DNA of 64,000 nucleotides from Crocinitomicaceae bacterium (GCA_017983465.1 JAGOBK010000001.1:186001-250000); one strand, 5' to 3'. Positions 9,224 to 17,900 are shown, counted from the first letter of the stretch. Numbers and translations: made by a program. Notes: generated by a model not told the origin, from the letters alone.

Positions 9224-9720
9224 ATAAGGTAGTCGGCATAGCGCTTGGTGCAGGATTGGTTTACGGTATCGTACGGCTACTAAGAATGCAAAATGTTTCC
9301 GAGGTGGCAAATGCTAGACTTGTGAATCCGCGCATCCATTCGGTAACCCTTGGTGGGATTTCTTTTAGAACCGAAGTTGAGATCAATAACCCTTCAAGAG
9401 ATTCTGTGAAGTTGACAAAGCCTGTTGTAACTCTTACCAGTAAAGGAAAGATGCTTACTCAGTCTGATGCAGAGGATCAAATCATTACTATAAAACCGCT
9501 AGGCCTTACCAAAATCGACACTATTGAATTGGAGCTTGACTGGTTCACCTTGAAAGGACTTGTAGCCAATATTATCAAGAACGTCCCGAAAGTCATTGCT
9601 GCATGGAAAGCTGGTGACAAGAAGAATCTGATTGCTCTTTTAGGAGTTCCGCTTGAAATGAATTTCACCACCTATGTGAATGGCATCTTTTATCAATCCC
9701 CTTCAGAAAAACTCATCTGA
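9220..9720 (+). CDS. LEA14-like protein with N-terminal membrane anchor
   Basis: A 166-residue protein with one N-terminal hydrophobic segment (about residues 3-18) and then a beta-sandwich-like domain reading IHSVTLGGISFRTEVEINNPS, which resembles the LEA type 2 (WHy-like) fold: strand, polar N-P-S turn, then paired strands. LEA14 domains occur in anchored proteins across bacteria and are not specific to viruses. It overlaps both neighbours by a few bases and must be co-expressed with them. A structural role in an anchored complex or virion is inferred from context. Confidence 0.55.
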   Translation: MNKVVGIALGAGLVYGIVRLLRMQNVSEVANARLVNPRIHSVTLGGISFRTEVEINNPSRDSVKLTKPVVTLTSKGKMLTQSDAEDQIITIKPLGLTKIDTIELELDWFTLKGLVANIIKNVPKVIAAWKAGDKKNLIALLGVPLEMNFTTYVNGIFYQSPSEKLI

Positions 9721-11516
9721 TGAATGCGCTTGCACAAATACCAGCCAAAACCGTAACGAGTGGTTATCGAGCTATCAGAGATGGGAGCCGTTACAATCAG
9801 TATTTCCCCAAGCCGGAAGAGCGTGATCGTGTGATCATTGAAGACGGTGAAGTGACAGATACTGTGGAGTTAATGGAGAAGGTCGTTTGGAAATACCTTG
9901 ACGACACCAAGCGAATTGCTCCATTGCTCCGACGGTCTACAACTGAGGCTACATGCCGTGCCATTTGGGAATTTGTATATGGCTACATTCAATACAAGCT
10001 GGACAAACGCGGTTTGGAGCAACTTCGAAGACCAGCGCGCAGTTGGGCCGAACGAAATACGGGTGTTGACTGTGATTGCATGAGCATCTTTGTTTCAAGC
10101 ATTCTCACCAACCTTCAAATTCCTCACAAGTTTCGCATCACAATTTACAGTGGTGATTCCTGGCAGCATGTCTATGTGATTGTGCCACTTGGGGATGAGA
10201 ACAATTACTGCGTGATTGACGGGGTGGTTTCTGAATTCAACTACGAGAAAAAATATACTAAAAAAATGGACTTTACTATGAGCTTAAACGGGATCAATGT
10301 AGCAGTATTAAGTGGCGTTTCTTCAAACGATCATTACAATGCCGTCATGGCAAATTCACTAACAGGACTTGGTGCCAGTTCGGGTGCGGAGCTTGATAAA
10401 ATCTATGAAAACATCGTTGCAACTAGAAATGCAATTGCCCAGGATCCGTCCTTGGTTTCATCTACAGATGATCCAAGAGCACTTTTACAAATGTTGGATT
10501 ATGCCATTCAATATTGGCACACCGATAAAAGAAATCAGGCCTTGGATATTTTGGCGCAAAACGAAGCGCAATTGAATCTTCGAAATGGTGTGAAAACCAT
10601 CAATGGCCTAGAATACGACCCTGATGAATTGACTTTGAGTGGTGTGAACGTGAAAGGCTTTTTTACAAACGTTAAAAAGTCAGTCAACACTGCAGGTCAA
10701 AAGGTTGGTGATGTAGCCAAGAAAGCGGTGAAAGCCGTGGTGAAATACAACCCTTTGACCTTGGCTGCACGTGGTGGCTTTCTGCTTGCCATGAAGCTCA
10801 ATTTGGGTAAAATGGCCAATAAACTCAAATGGGGATATGGAACTCCAGAACAAGCCAGAGCAAAAGGCATTGCGCCAGCACAATACCAGAAAAGCAAAAC
10901 AGCTTTGACCAAAGTGGAGCATTTGTTTGCCGATAAACTTCAAGGAAGCCGTGAGGTATTGAAAAATACCATTTTGAATGGCAGAGCAGGTAATTTGAGC
11001 GGTGTTGTGATTGAACAACTACTCGGATACTTGGGAGACCCAGTAACCGCAAGTGCCATTGCAGCAGCAACGCCAGTGATCATTGCAACAATCAACATCT
11101 TAAAAGATGCAGGCCTTGTCGGTAAAGACGAAAAACTAGACATCGATTCCTTGACAAAAGAAATGGATGCAGATCCAAATGCTGCAAGTGCGTTTTCCGA
11201 GATTCAACAAGACGATCAAGGCGCGGCAGCGCCAGAAACAGATCAAGGTGGAGGCGATCCAAAAGCCGTGACCAAATCTACTTCAACGGGTGGAGGGATC
11301 ATGGAGTTCATTAAAAAGAATCCAGTTCCGGTGGCCATTGGTGGAGGTTTATTGGCACTAGGGATTTATCAAATGGTGAAGCCTAAAGCCAAAACAACAG
11401 GTTTGTCTGGAATTCGCGGCACTACAAAGCGCAAAACACCAGCGAAAACTACGAGCCCCTCAAAATCAAAAACTAACAACAAGAAACCTACTGTGAAGAC
11501 AGTAAAACTTTTTTAA
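9720..11516 (+). CDS. Transglutaminase-like protein with C-terminal membrane segment
   Basis: A 598-residue protein. Residues about 60-200 look like a transglutaminase-like cysteine protease fold: a Cys-rich VDCDCMSIFVSSILTNL segment (Cys near 117-119), a His in SWQHVYVIVP near 149, and an Asp in CVIDGV near 165, in the order Cys-His-Asp. The middle is Lys/Ala-rich and contains amphipathic stretches. Near residues 538-555 a Gly-rich hydrophobic helix is followed by a very basic Lys/Thr tail. The size and a membrane segment near the C-terminus are unusual for this fold. In this island it may process or crosslink virion proteins or attack host envelope; that is inference. Confidence 0.6.
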   Translation: MNALAQIPAKTVTSGYRAIRDGSRYNQYFPKPEERDRVIIEDGEVTDTVELMEKVVWKYLDDTKRIAPLLRRSTTEATCRAIWEFVYGYIQYKLDKRGLEQLRRPARSWAERNTGVDCDCMSIFVSSILTNLQIPHKFRITIYSGDSWQHVYVIVPLGDENNYCVIDGVVSEFNYEKKYTKKMDFTMSLNGINVAVLSGVSSNDHYNAVMANSLTGLGASSGAELDKIYENIVATRNAIAQDPSLVSSTDDPRALLQMLDYAIQYWHTDKRNQALDILAQNEAQLNLRNGVKTINGLEYDPDELTLSGVNVKGFFTNVKKSVNTAGQKVGDVAKKAVKAVVKYNPLTLAARGGFLLAMKLNLGKMANKLKWGYGTPEQARAKGIAPAQYQKSKTALTKVEHLFADKLQGSREVLKNTILNGRAGNLSGVVIEQLLGYLGDPVTASAIAAATPVIIATINILKDAGLVGKDEKLDIDSLTKEMDADPNAASAFSEIQQDDQGAAAPETDQGGGDPKAVTKSTSTGGGIMEFIKKNPVPVAIGGGLLALGIYQMVKPKAKTTGLSGIRGTTKRKTPAKTTSPSKSKTNNKKPTVKTVKLF

Positions 11517-11535
11517 TCAAATAAATACGCAAACC

Positions 11536-12078
11536 ATGGCAACAAAAAGAAGAACCAAAGCAAAAACCAAAATCAGTAGCCAAGCTGTGATGGATGAACT
11601 TAAAACCTTGGCTATGCTCACTGGCGGTGTTGTGATCGGCTCGGTGGGCGGAAAAATGATTGACAAGGTATTGGCCGTTGATCCGGCTGCAACCGCCTTC
11701 AATGTCAAAGCACTGGCACGACCAGTATTGATGCTTGGCGTTGGAACAGCAGGAAACATCATGCTCAAAGACCCTAACATGAAAATGTTGGCAACTGGAG
11801 TTGGTGCATCAGGCTTATTATCTGGCGTGAAAATCTTGCTCAAAAAAGACTTGTTAGCAGGACTAGCAGACTTTAACTTGGCAGGATCTAGCGACTTAGG
11901 AGAACCAAGCATCTATCGTGAACCATTGAATCTATCAGTGGAGCGCTACAATCCGGATCTTCCGGCACTTTCTTCGCCAACAGCCTTCAATGTGGAGGAT
12001 TTAGACATGCCACATGCTGAGATGTCACGTGGCTCACGCGTCGAGGATGAAGATCTGGCTTACATCGAAATCATTTAA
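11536..12078 (+). CDS. Basic N-terminus, two-segment membrane protein of island
   Basis: A 180-residue protein beginning with a Lys/Arg/Thr cluster, followed by Gly/Ala-rich hydrophobic segments (about residues 24-50 and 60-100) and an acidic, hydrophilic C-terminal 60 residues ending EDLAYIEII. This is the layout of an integral membrane protein with an exposed tail. It lies between the transglutaminase-like protein and the putative capsid protein. No family is recognised. A membrane protein of a virion is plausible from context. Confidence 0.5.
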   Translation: MATKRRTKAKTKISSQAVMDELKTLAMLTGGVVIGSVGGKMIDKVLAVDPAATAFNVKALARPVLMLGVGTAGNIMLKDPNMKMLATGVGASGLLSGVKILLKKDLLAGLADFNLAGSSDLGEPSIYREPLNLSVERYNPDLPALSSPTAFNVEDLDMPHAEMSRGSRVEDEDLAYIEII

Positions 12079-12109
12079 TCAATTACAAATCAAATAAACA
12101 ATAAGTATC

Positions 12110-12814
12110 ATGTTAACACTTGGACAAATCGAAAACAGCGAATACAACTTACTTGGTGCCATGTCAGAAGACGACTTCTTACAAGCACTGGAATTAGGTG
12201 CAACGAGCGACAAGCGCAAGTTATTTCGCAAAATGCAAAATCAGTCACGCGCCATGGCCACAGCAACCGGCTCTCGCTCACGTGCAGAGTTTGAAAAGCG
12301 CATCACTATGTTGCCAAAGGAAATCCAACAAGGATTGGCTACGCAGTCTTTACAGGCTGTGGATACGGCTTACTATGTGGTGAAAACCATTGGAGGCTCG
12401 AAGGTGGTAAAAATGTTCAAGGACGACGACACGAAAGTCGTGGGGACAAGCAACATTTCAAGCGGAAAGTTGGAGAAAGGAAATCACTTCTTGTTGTACG
12501 GCATTCAATTGTTGGGCGGTGTGAGTGAGTCAAAGGACGATGCCAGTCGTGTGAACTTTGATGTGGTTCCGGACTACATCCGCGATGGAGAGTTTGAATT
12601 CAAAGCCAATGGAACGATCCTAGTTCCGAATACTTCATGTGAGGTGTTCCAAACTACTGGGAAAGACACGTTTCGTGGACTTTGGATCTTGGACAACCCA
12701 AAGATCATTCGCGACCAGCAATCCATTGAATTGAACTTGGAATGGGCGGCAAACGCTCCTGAGAATACATTCTTGAAAGTTATCCTTCGCGGAACAGCAG
12801 TCATCAAAGCCTAA
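12110..12814 (+). CDS. Putative major structural (capsid-like) protein
   Basis: A 234-residue protein without signal peptide or membrane segment. The first 80 or so residues are helical and basic (KRKLFRKMQNQSRAMATATG); the remaining 150 are beta-rich, with stretches such as NHFLLYGIQLLGGV, DGEFEFKANGTILVPNTSC and NTFLKVILRGTAVIKA. A helical arm followed by a compact beta domain suits a single jelly-roll capsid protein. It is followed by three further small beta-rich proteins. I cannot assign it by sequence alone. It is rather short for a double jelly-roll capsid protein. Structure prediction would decide. Confidence is for a real gene with a structural role, not for the exact fold. Confidence 0.5.
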   Translation: MLTLGQIENSEYNLLGAMSEDDFLQALELGATSDKRKLFRKMQNQSRAMATATGSRSRAEFEKRITMLPKEIQQGLATQSLQAVDTAYYVVKTIGGSKVVKMFKDDDTKVVGTSNISSGKLEKGNHFLLYGIQLLGGVSESKDDASRVNFDVVPDYIRDGEFEFKANGTILVPNTSCEVFQTTGKDTFRGLWILDNPKIIRDQQSIELNLEWAANAPENTFLKVILRGTAVIKA

Positions 12815-12826
12815 TTCTGAATCGAG

Positions 12827-13249
12827 ATGAAAAACCATAAGTTTCAACAAATACGTGTTCGTGTTACTGATTTTGGGGAATCAGTGCGCATCAATGCTCA
12901 AACCGACAAGCAATACTCGAAAATCCGTGGGATTTTTGTTTCGCTTCCCGATGAGCAATTATTGATGGGATCCTTGTTGGGACTAAGGGTGAATAATCAA
13001 GAGGTCTTTGAAGATGCCCACGAGGTGAAGTTAATCACTAGCGGTCACCAAGTTGCTCCAAATCAGAAGTTCTTCTTCTTTGAGGAGCACTTGGAAGCTG
13101 GTGGTTCGGCTATTGAGGGCAAATTTACCGACGGCGGAGAAGGCGTTTTTTCTGGCAATTCGGCAAAGCTTCAATTGATGAGAGAAAGAAAGACTCAAAG
13201 TGGTTACCTCTATGAAGTGAAGATCTATTTATGGTTAACCAATGAGTAG
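12827..13249 (+). CDS. Small beta-rich protein, putative structural component 1
   Basis: A 140-residue soluble protein with predicted strands throughout (QIRVRVTDFGESVRINA, GYLYEVKIYLWLTNE) and Gly-rich turns in the middle (TDGGEGVFSGNS). It has no enzymatic motif, signal peptide or membrane segment. It sits 12 bp after the putative capsid gene and 5 bp before another beta-rich gene, in a run that looks like structural proteins of one particle. No family is recognised. Confidence 0.5.
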   Translation: MKNHKFQQIRVRVTDFGESVRINAQTDKQYSKIRGIFVSLPDEQLLMGSLLGLRVNNQEVFEDAHEVKLITSGHQVAPNQKFFFFEEHLEAGGSAIEGKFTDGGEGVFSGNSAKLQLMRERKTQSGYLYEVKIYLWLTNE

Positions 13250-13254
13250 GATTC

Positions 13255-13629
13255 ATGTCAGTTACACGCTATTCCATTGTCAGTTTTTGGGTTCAAAAGC
13301 CTGGTGAAATCATTTCATTTCAGCATAAGATCCCGGCGTACTTAAAACGTTGTACAGGATTTAAGTTATCGCTTGTTGGGTCAATGGATCCAAGTCTTTT
13401 GAATTGCGAGATAGGAAGAATAAGTGCTTCTTTCAATAGTCTGAAAGAGGAAGCAATAACTGCAAACCTAATTCATCATGAACTAGAAGCGCAGGACTTT
13501 CAAGAATTAGCTGTTCATCTGCACCCAGGACAAATTGTAAGTGGTGTGTACGTAGACACAGTTCTTCATGAGGAATTCACGCCATACAAGGTGCAATTGT
13601 ATTTGCGCTGCACTGACAAAGAAGGTTAA
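13255..13629 (+). CDS. Small beta-rich protein, putative structural component 2
   Basis: A 124-residue soluble protein rich in beta-forming residues (VTRYSIVSFWVQKPGEIISF, YKVQLYLRCTDKEG). Its C-terminal strand resembles the end of the preceding gene product (YEVKIYLWLTNE), suggesting these two share a fold and may be distant paralogues. No known motif. Context and size suggest a minor capsid or penton-like protein; this is inference. Confidence 0.45.
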   Translation: MSVTRYSIVSFWVQKPGEIISFQHKIPAYLKRCTGFKLSLVGSMDPSLLNCEIGRISASFNSLKEEAITANLIHHELEAQDFQELAVHLHPGQIVSGVYVDTVLHEEFTPYKVQLYLRCTDKEG

Positions 13630-13649
13630 ACTCAAAACCAAAAAGGCTC

Positions 13650-13973
13650 ATGTACGACCATTTAAACCATGTTCAGCAGCAGTTCAAGCAGCGAGAAATT
13701 AAGATTGAATTGCAAGGCTTTAAGTCCGTTTATACTAGACCAGGGCAACTGCAATACCACATTGAGGCTTACAACGAGTACTTGCTACTCACGAACTGTT
13801 CGGTTTTGCCGGTAGGCACACGGATCTTGTCCGATACCAACAGCCTGGAGGTCAAAAAAGGGCATCGTCGCATAGAAGCATTGGAGGAATTCAGTGGACT
13901 GGTGTCCATTGAGCTACCAAGGGGAACGAATTACTTTCCCATCATCGAATTTATTCAAATCGTCAAGGAATGA
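13650..13973 (+). CDS. Small beta-rich protein, putative structural component 3
   Basis: A 107-residue protein predicted mostly beta (IKIELQGFKSVYTRPGQ, LVSIELPRGTNYFPIIEFIQI). It ends by overlapping the next start (ATGA), so expression is coupled. It is the third of three short beta proteins following the putative capsid gene. No family recognised. Confidence 0.45.
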   Translation: MYDHLNHVQQQFKQREIKIELQGFKSVYTRPGQLQYHIEAYNEYLLLTNCSVLPVGTRILSDTNSLEVKKGHRRIEALEEFSGLVSIELPRGTNYFPIIEFIQIVKE

Positions 13974-14776
13974 AAAGAAGAAAGATTTATCACGTGATCG
14001 AGGTTTGTCAGAAGATGATCAAGACCTTCCCAAAACAAGGGCACAACAAAGTGACATTCAATGCCATGTTTTACAGAAATGGCAAACGCTTGAACAGCAT
14101 TGATCAGGCGGTGATTGAGAACTTTTCGCCCCTGGTTAGAAGCTATGATAAATCTGAAAACCCTGACAAGGTAAAGGTTGAATTCAAGGATGTAGAAACG
14201 GGAATGCTTATTTGGGCAAAAACCTTCGAGTGGACAGATGTCGATGAAGAGCTGCCAAAGTCCCTTGCAGGCTATGCAGGCTTGGGGGAAGCAGAAGTCA
14301 ATGAGCTGGTTCAGCGCAAGTTTTCAGAAATGGAAAGAAGCCGTGAGCTAGAAAGACTTACCTCGGAATTGCAAAGAGTATCGGCCTTGAATGAAGAGTT
14401 GGAGTTTCAAGTTCAAGACATGCAGAACTCTCTGGAGGCTAAAAAGCAGGTAGAGTATTATTCCAACATCATTGGAATGGCACTTCCGGGACTTGCGAAG
14501 TTTTTCACTAATTCACCCGTCGGAACTGCCTTTAATTTTCTAGCCGGAACCAATGAGGAAAAGAGTATTGAAAAGCCACTTGGTGACTCTTTGGACTCGC
14601 AGCGAGAAACGATTTTGGAGATGATTATAACTTTTGTTCAAACACTTGACAATCAAGAACTAGGAACTATTTACTTAATGTTATCTGAAATCGAAAAAGA
14701 CCGCTCAAATATTCAAAAGATCCTGCAATTCATCACAGGATCAACAACAGTAGAAACACCCATTCAAACCCATTAA
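13970..14776 (+). CDS. Coiled-coil protein of island
   Basis: A 268-residue protein. The N-terminal 100 residues are mixed alpha/beta. A coiled coil spans about 115-165 (RSRELERLTSELQRVSALNEEL), followed by a moderately hydrophobic stretch near 170-190 and a helical C-terminus. It has no signal peptide. The coiled coil suggests oligomerisation, for example a scaffold or an assembly factor. Function is not recognised. Confidence 0.5.
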   Translation: MKRRKIYHVIEVCQKMIKTFPKQGHNKVTFNAMFYRNGKRLNSIDQAVIENFSPLVRSYDKSENPDKVKVEFKDVETGMLIWAKTFEWTDVDEELPKSLAGYAGLGEAEVNELVQRKFSEMERSRELERLTSELQRVSALNEELEFQVQDMQNSLEAKKQVEYYSNIIGMALPGLAKFFTNSPVGTAFNFLAGTNEEKSIEKPLGDSLDSQRETILEMIITFVQTLDNQELGTIYLMLSEIEKDRSNIQKILQFITGSTTVETPIQTH

Positions 14777-14788
14777 AAACACCGAGAA

Positions 14789-14962
14789 ATGGCAAAACAC
14801 GAAATCAATGTCACAGTCAACGTAGCTACCGATTTGGAGGCTCGTCACGTGCAAAAAGCCTTGCAGACCATCGCAAACACCTTTAAGCCCAATGAGCTTG
14901 TGAGCATTTCTAAAAAGATTGAAATGCCACTAGTGAAGTTGAAAATCAAAAGCATGATCTAA
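14789..14962 (+). CDS. Small 57-residue protein of island
   Basis: A short gene starting ATG 12 bp after the coiled-coil gene and ending 12 bp before the next start. It codes MAKHEINVTVNVATDLEARH and continues to KLKIKSMI. It alternates strand and helix and is slightly basic. Tight packing and a consistent codon pattern support it as real despite its length. No function can be assigned. Confidence 0.5.
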   Translation: MAKHEINVTVNVATDLEARHVQKALQTIANTFKPNELVSISKKIEMPLVKLKIKSMI

Positions 14963-14974
14963 CCCATACAGACA

Positions 14975-16027
14975 ATGGCATCCGCAAAAGAAAAAATCGT
15001 TCAAACTGTCCAGGACAATCAAAGTGTACTGATCAAAGGTGCACTGATTGCTGGTGGCATTTATTTGACCTATCGAGTAGGTAAGAACCTCATTGCAAAG
15101 GTCAATAAAAACAATGCCCAAAAGAATACGGATGATAAACCGGAAGTCAGACAGGCCATGTCTTTGCGTTCATCGGTGAATCCATCGGGATATAGCTGGA
15201 TGAAAAGCTTTGATACCACCAATGTGGATACCGTAATGGAAATCGCCAAAACGATTACCAACCTCGATAAGGTGCAAAAAGCCTACAAGGATTTATACCA
15301 GGACAATTTGCTAGACGATCTACAAAGTGACCTTTCCACTGGTGAATACGAAGCCTTTTTGAATATCATCGCATCAAACGCTAACAAGGATACGAGTAAT
15401 GGTGGCGCACCACCGGTACAATACACCAAGAAGAATCAGTTGATTGTAGCCAAGAAGGATGTTACCCTTCGAAGCTCTCCGGACGCTTCTAATCATGGTG
15501 CATTCTATGAGGTATTTTCCGAAGACAACATTTACCGAGTAGCCAAAGCTGGAGAGTTCTTGGGTTATGCCACGGGGCAGCAACATTACGACGAAGTCAA
15601 TAACGTGAAGTTCATTCAGGTGGCATATGTCATCAATGCCAAGTATGCACCAACGGCATACAAAAAGAAAAACAAGGTCAAGATGGCGTTCTGGATCAGT
15701 GCCTCATCGAACTACACCGTGCAATTCCCAAATGCCAAAGCCATGATTTCGGCCTATCCCAAGACCAGCTCAACGGCTGCATGGAAAAAGCCTCTGGATT
15801 ACTTTGACTTAAAAGGAATTCCAACACCGCGCTTACTGACCAGAAGTAGTGCGGTGATCCTAAACGAACAATTTGCACCCATCAATCATGCAAGTGCCAA
15901 CACCATACTTGGGCAACTCATGATGAGCATGCAGACCAAACAAGGGGTGCTTTTAAAATTTAGAACCATCGATAACACCATTCGCTGGGTAGACCAACGA
16001 TACATTCAATTACAAGAAACGCTATGA
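14975..16027 (+). CDS. Membrane-anchored protein with SH3-like domain
   Basis: A 350-residue protein. A single membrane segment lies near residues 18-35 (VLIKGALIAGGIYLTYRV), followed by a Lys/Asn-rich linker. Residues about 145-215 (LIVAKKDVTLRSSPDAS, then IYRVAKAGEFLGYATG) resemble a bacterial SH3 domain, a fold that often binds peptidoglycan. The stop overlaps the start of a glucosaminidase gene (ATGA), which fits a shared role at the cell wall during entry or exit. The remaining C-terminal 130 residues are not recognised. Confidence 0.55.
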   Translation: MASAKEKIVQTVQDNQSVLIKGALIAGGIYLTYRVGKNLIAKVNKNNAQKNTDDKPEVRQAMSLRSSVNPSGYSWMKSFDTTNVDTVMEIAKTITNLDKVQKAYKDLYQDNLLDDLQSDLSTGEYEAFLNIIASNANKDTSNGGAPPVQYTKKNQLIVAKKDVTLRSSPDASNHGAFYEVFSEDNIYRVAKAGEFLGYATGQQHYDEVNNVKFIQVAYVINAKYAPTAYKKKNKVKMAFWISASSNYTVQFPNAKAMISAYPKTSSTAAWKKPLDYFDLKGIPTPRLLTRSSAVILNEQFAPINHASANTILGQLMMSMQTKQGVLLKFRTIDNTIRWVDQRYIQLQETL

Positions 16028-16527
16028 GCACAAAAACAGAAAATTACGTAGTCAATAACTACCCGTATGCTAAAAAGGCCGGTGAAAGGTTCAAGATGGA
16101 TCCTTTGGTGATCTTAGCCCAGGGGTCGTTTGAAAGTGCTTGGGGGACATCTAATTTGTCCACGAAGTACTACAACTTCTTTGGCATCACAGCCGGAGGA
16201 TCCAAGAACGAATTTTGGAAAGGTGGGATTTACCAAGCGCAGAACAAATACAAGTTGAAGTTTAGAACTTATGCTTCACCCCAGGATAGCTTCTATGACT
16301 TTGCACGCTTGATTTCTAGTAGCTACAAAACGGCCCATGCCGCGGCGATGGATTACAAGAAATACGCCGATAAGATTGCGCATAGCCCTTATATCTCAGA
16401 GAGTAACGGCGATAACCGCTCAGCTTACATGCGTGGTTTGATTGCCAACTACGAAAAGATATTGGACATCGCTAAAAAAAAAATCTTCTTGAAACAGGAG
16501 GATTCTCCATCGGAGCAGCAGCCTTAG
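16024..16527 (+). CDS. Glucosaminidase/muramidase (FlgJ-like), possibly extended by frameshift
   Basis: A 167-residue peptidoglycan hydrolase of the glucosaminidase (GH73, FlgJ-like) family. Residues 20-60 contain FKMDPLVILAQGSFESAWGT, with the likely catalytic Glu near 37, then YYNFFGITAG. It probably cuts the glycan strand for genome entry or lysis. It has no signal peptide. Its 3' end carries an A10 run at 16474-16483. A -1 shift there replaces the last 17 residues with a longer tail ending at a TAA at 16572-16574 and containing a membrane segment (FSIGAAALVFLTGRFIYKKY). That stop overlaps the next ATG by one base, exactly as other genes here do. Confidence 0.8.
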   Translation: MSTKTENYVVNNYPYAKKAGERFKMDPLVILAQGSFESAWGTSNLSTKYYNFFGITAGGSKNEFWKGGIYQAQNKYKLKFRTYASPQDSFYDFARLISSSYKTAHAAAMDYKKYADKIAHSPYISESNGDNRSAYMRGLIANYEKILDIAKKKIFLKQEDSPSEQQP

Positions 16528-16574
16528 TCTTTTTGACGGGCAGGTTTATTTATAAAAAATACATTCAGAAATAA
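16474..16574 (+). other. A10 slippery site and membrane-anchor extension of the glucosaminidase
   Basis: Ten consecutive A (16474-16483) in frame as three Lys codons plus A. Reading one A twice opens a frame of about 30 codons that encodes an acidic start, a Gly/Ala hydrophobic segment and a basic end, and stops at 16572-16574. Alternatives are a one-base undercall of the A tract or true programmed or transcriptional slippage. Confidence 0.5.
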
Positions 16575-16978
16575 TGGCATTTAAACTTACACACATCAGA
16601 ACAGGCGAAGACCAACTCTTCACCATTCAAGTTTTATTGGAAAAACTAGGAGACCCCATCAATGATGAAATTATCATCAACGGCGAAGCTTACCGCATAG
16701 CTTCTGTTCAGGAGGACTCCTCAACGGGAGGCGGAACAGTTTCAAGCAATTGGGTACGACAAAGCATTGAAGTGACCCAAAGCGACCAAATTGAATTTGA
16801 GGTGGATATCAATACCTCGGATCCTGAAGGATTGTTTTTGGTTGTCAATGGAGCCTTGTTCGATTATGGACAAAACGGTGCTTTTCACATCGAAGGCACA
16901 ACGCTTTTCTGGCATGGGAGATTCAATCTTTCGCCAACAGATCAAGTTTACATCAAATACTTAACTCTTAATTCATAA
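16574..16978 (+). CDS. Spike- or fibre-like protein with C-terminal beta domain
   Basis: A 134-residue protein. The N-terminal half (MAFKLTHIRTGEDQLFTIQV) precedes a Gly/Ser/Thr hinge (STGGGTVSS), after which comes a beta domain (SIEVTQSDQIEFEVDINTS, GLFLVVNGALFDYG, VYIKYLTLNS). That domain resembles the C-terminal domain of the next protein (GFNIDIFFNGLRVK, DIIVSYCY): both have an N-G-hydrophobic turn and end in a short strand. Such domains cap fibres or bind receptors in phages. It is adjacent to two more fibre-like genes. Confidence 0.5.
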   Translation: MAFKLTHIRTGEDQLFTIQVLLEKLGDPINDEIIINGEAYRIASVQEDSSTGGGTVSSNWVRQSIEVTQSDQIEFEVDINTSDPEGLFLVVNGALFDYGQNGAFHIEGTTLFWHGRFNLSPTDQVYIKYLTLNS

Positions 16979-16980
16979 CA

Positions 16981-17898
16981 ATGAGCGAACAACTAAAAAT
17001 CAAACAGATTGAAGGTCTGAGTGCAGACCTAGCCACAAGAGCCCTGGATGCACAGGTGCTAAAGATTGCAAACAACCTCTCGGATGTCAACGCGACGAGT
17101 GCCAGAACCAACCTTTCACTATACTCCAAATCCGAAGTAGATGCCTTGGTAGTGGGTGCAAAGAATGCTTTTAACGTAGCCGACACCACAGCACGAAATG
17201 CCTTGACGGGATTAAAAGTCACCGACCGTGTTTTTGTTAATGACGATGGTGACACCAAATGGGCATTGTACATCGTAACAGCCGTTACAACCGGAACTGG
17301 ATCCACATCTACTTTCAAAAAGATCGCAGACGAGGATTTATTTACCAACGCCCTTACGGCTGCGGCTGTAAAAGCAGCTTATGAAAGCAATGCCGATACT
17401 TACGCCTACAACGGCACGGCAAAAGGTAAAGTGGATAAGTTGACTGTAAGTGCCAATATCAACTTGGACACACTCAAAACCACAGCAGACAACGCACTTG
17501 CAAATGCTGCAACGGCGCAAACGACAGCCAATACGGCTAACACCGCTGCAACTGCTGCGCAAAACACCGCAAATAGCGCCACAACGGCTGCCGCAGCTGC
17601 TGCTACGAAAGCAGACCAAGGAATTGCTGCTGCCGCTGCTGCACAAACCACAGCGGATTCAAAGGAAGATGCATTTACAGCAACTACAGAAACCTTTACG
17701 GGTTTGACTGGTGCTGCAAACTCTGCTATTTCTTTGACTTTGGGTCAGATTCCAAAGTCTGGCTTCAATATCGATATTTTCTTCAATGGTCTTCGTGTGA
17801 AAACACAAACGAGAACCAACGGATCAAAGACCATCACATTCACGGTTCCTTACAGCACCGAAGTATCGGATGACATCATTGTTTCTTATTGCTATTAA
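16981..17898 (+). CDS. Ala/Thr-rich fibre protein
   Basis: A 305-residue protein. The N-terminus LKIKQIEGLSADLATRA is typical of phage fibre attachment regions. A middle domain (WALYIVTAVTTGTGSTSTF) is followed by an Ala/Thr/Asn-rich segment (about residues 155-225) with heptad-like spacing, as in trimeric coiled-coil shafts. The C-terminal 75 residues (ETFTGLTGAANSAISLTLG to DIIVSYCY) form a beta receptor-binding-like domain. This is one of the clearest signs that the island makes an infectious or at least adhesive particle. It is not a T9SS substrate and lacks a signal peptide. Confidence 0.65.
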   Translation: MSEQLKIKQIEGLSADLATRALDAQVLKIANNLSDVNATSARTNLSLYSKSEVDALVVGAKNAFNVADTTARNALTGLKVTDRVFVNDDGDTKWALYIVTAVTTGTGSTSTFKKIADEDLFTNALTAAAVKAAYESNADTYAYNGTAKGKVDKLTVSANINLDTLKTTADNALANAATAQTTANTANTAATAAQNTANSATTAAAAAATKADQGIAAAAAAQTTADSKEDAFTATTETFTGLTGAANSAISLTLGQIPKSGFNIDIFFNGLRVKTQTRTNGSKTITFTVPYSTEVSDDIIVSYCY

Positions 17899-17900
17899 TC

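Noticed and set aside
17338..17651. Minus-strand open frames opposite the fibre gene
   Set aside because: They are Cys/Ser- or Ala/Val-rich mirrors of the plus-strand Ala/Thr repeat and have no other support.
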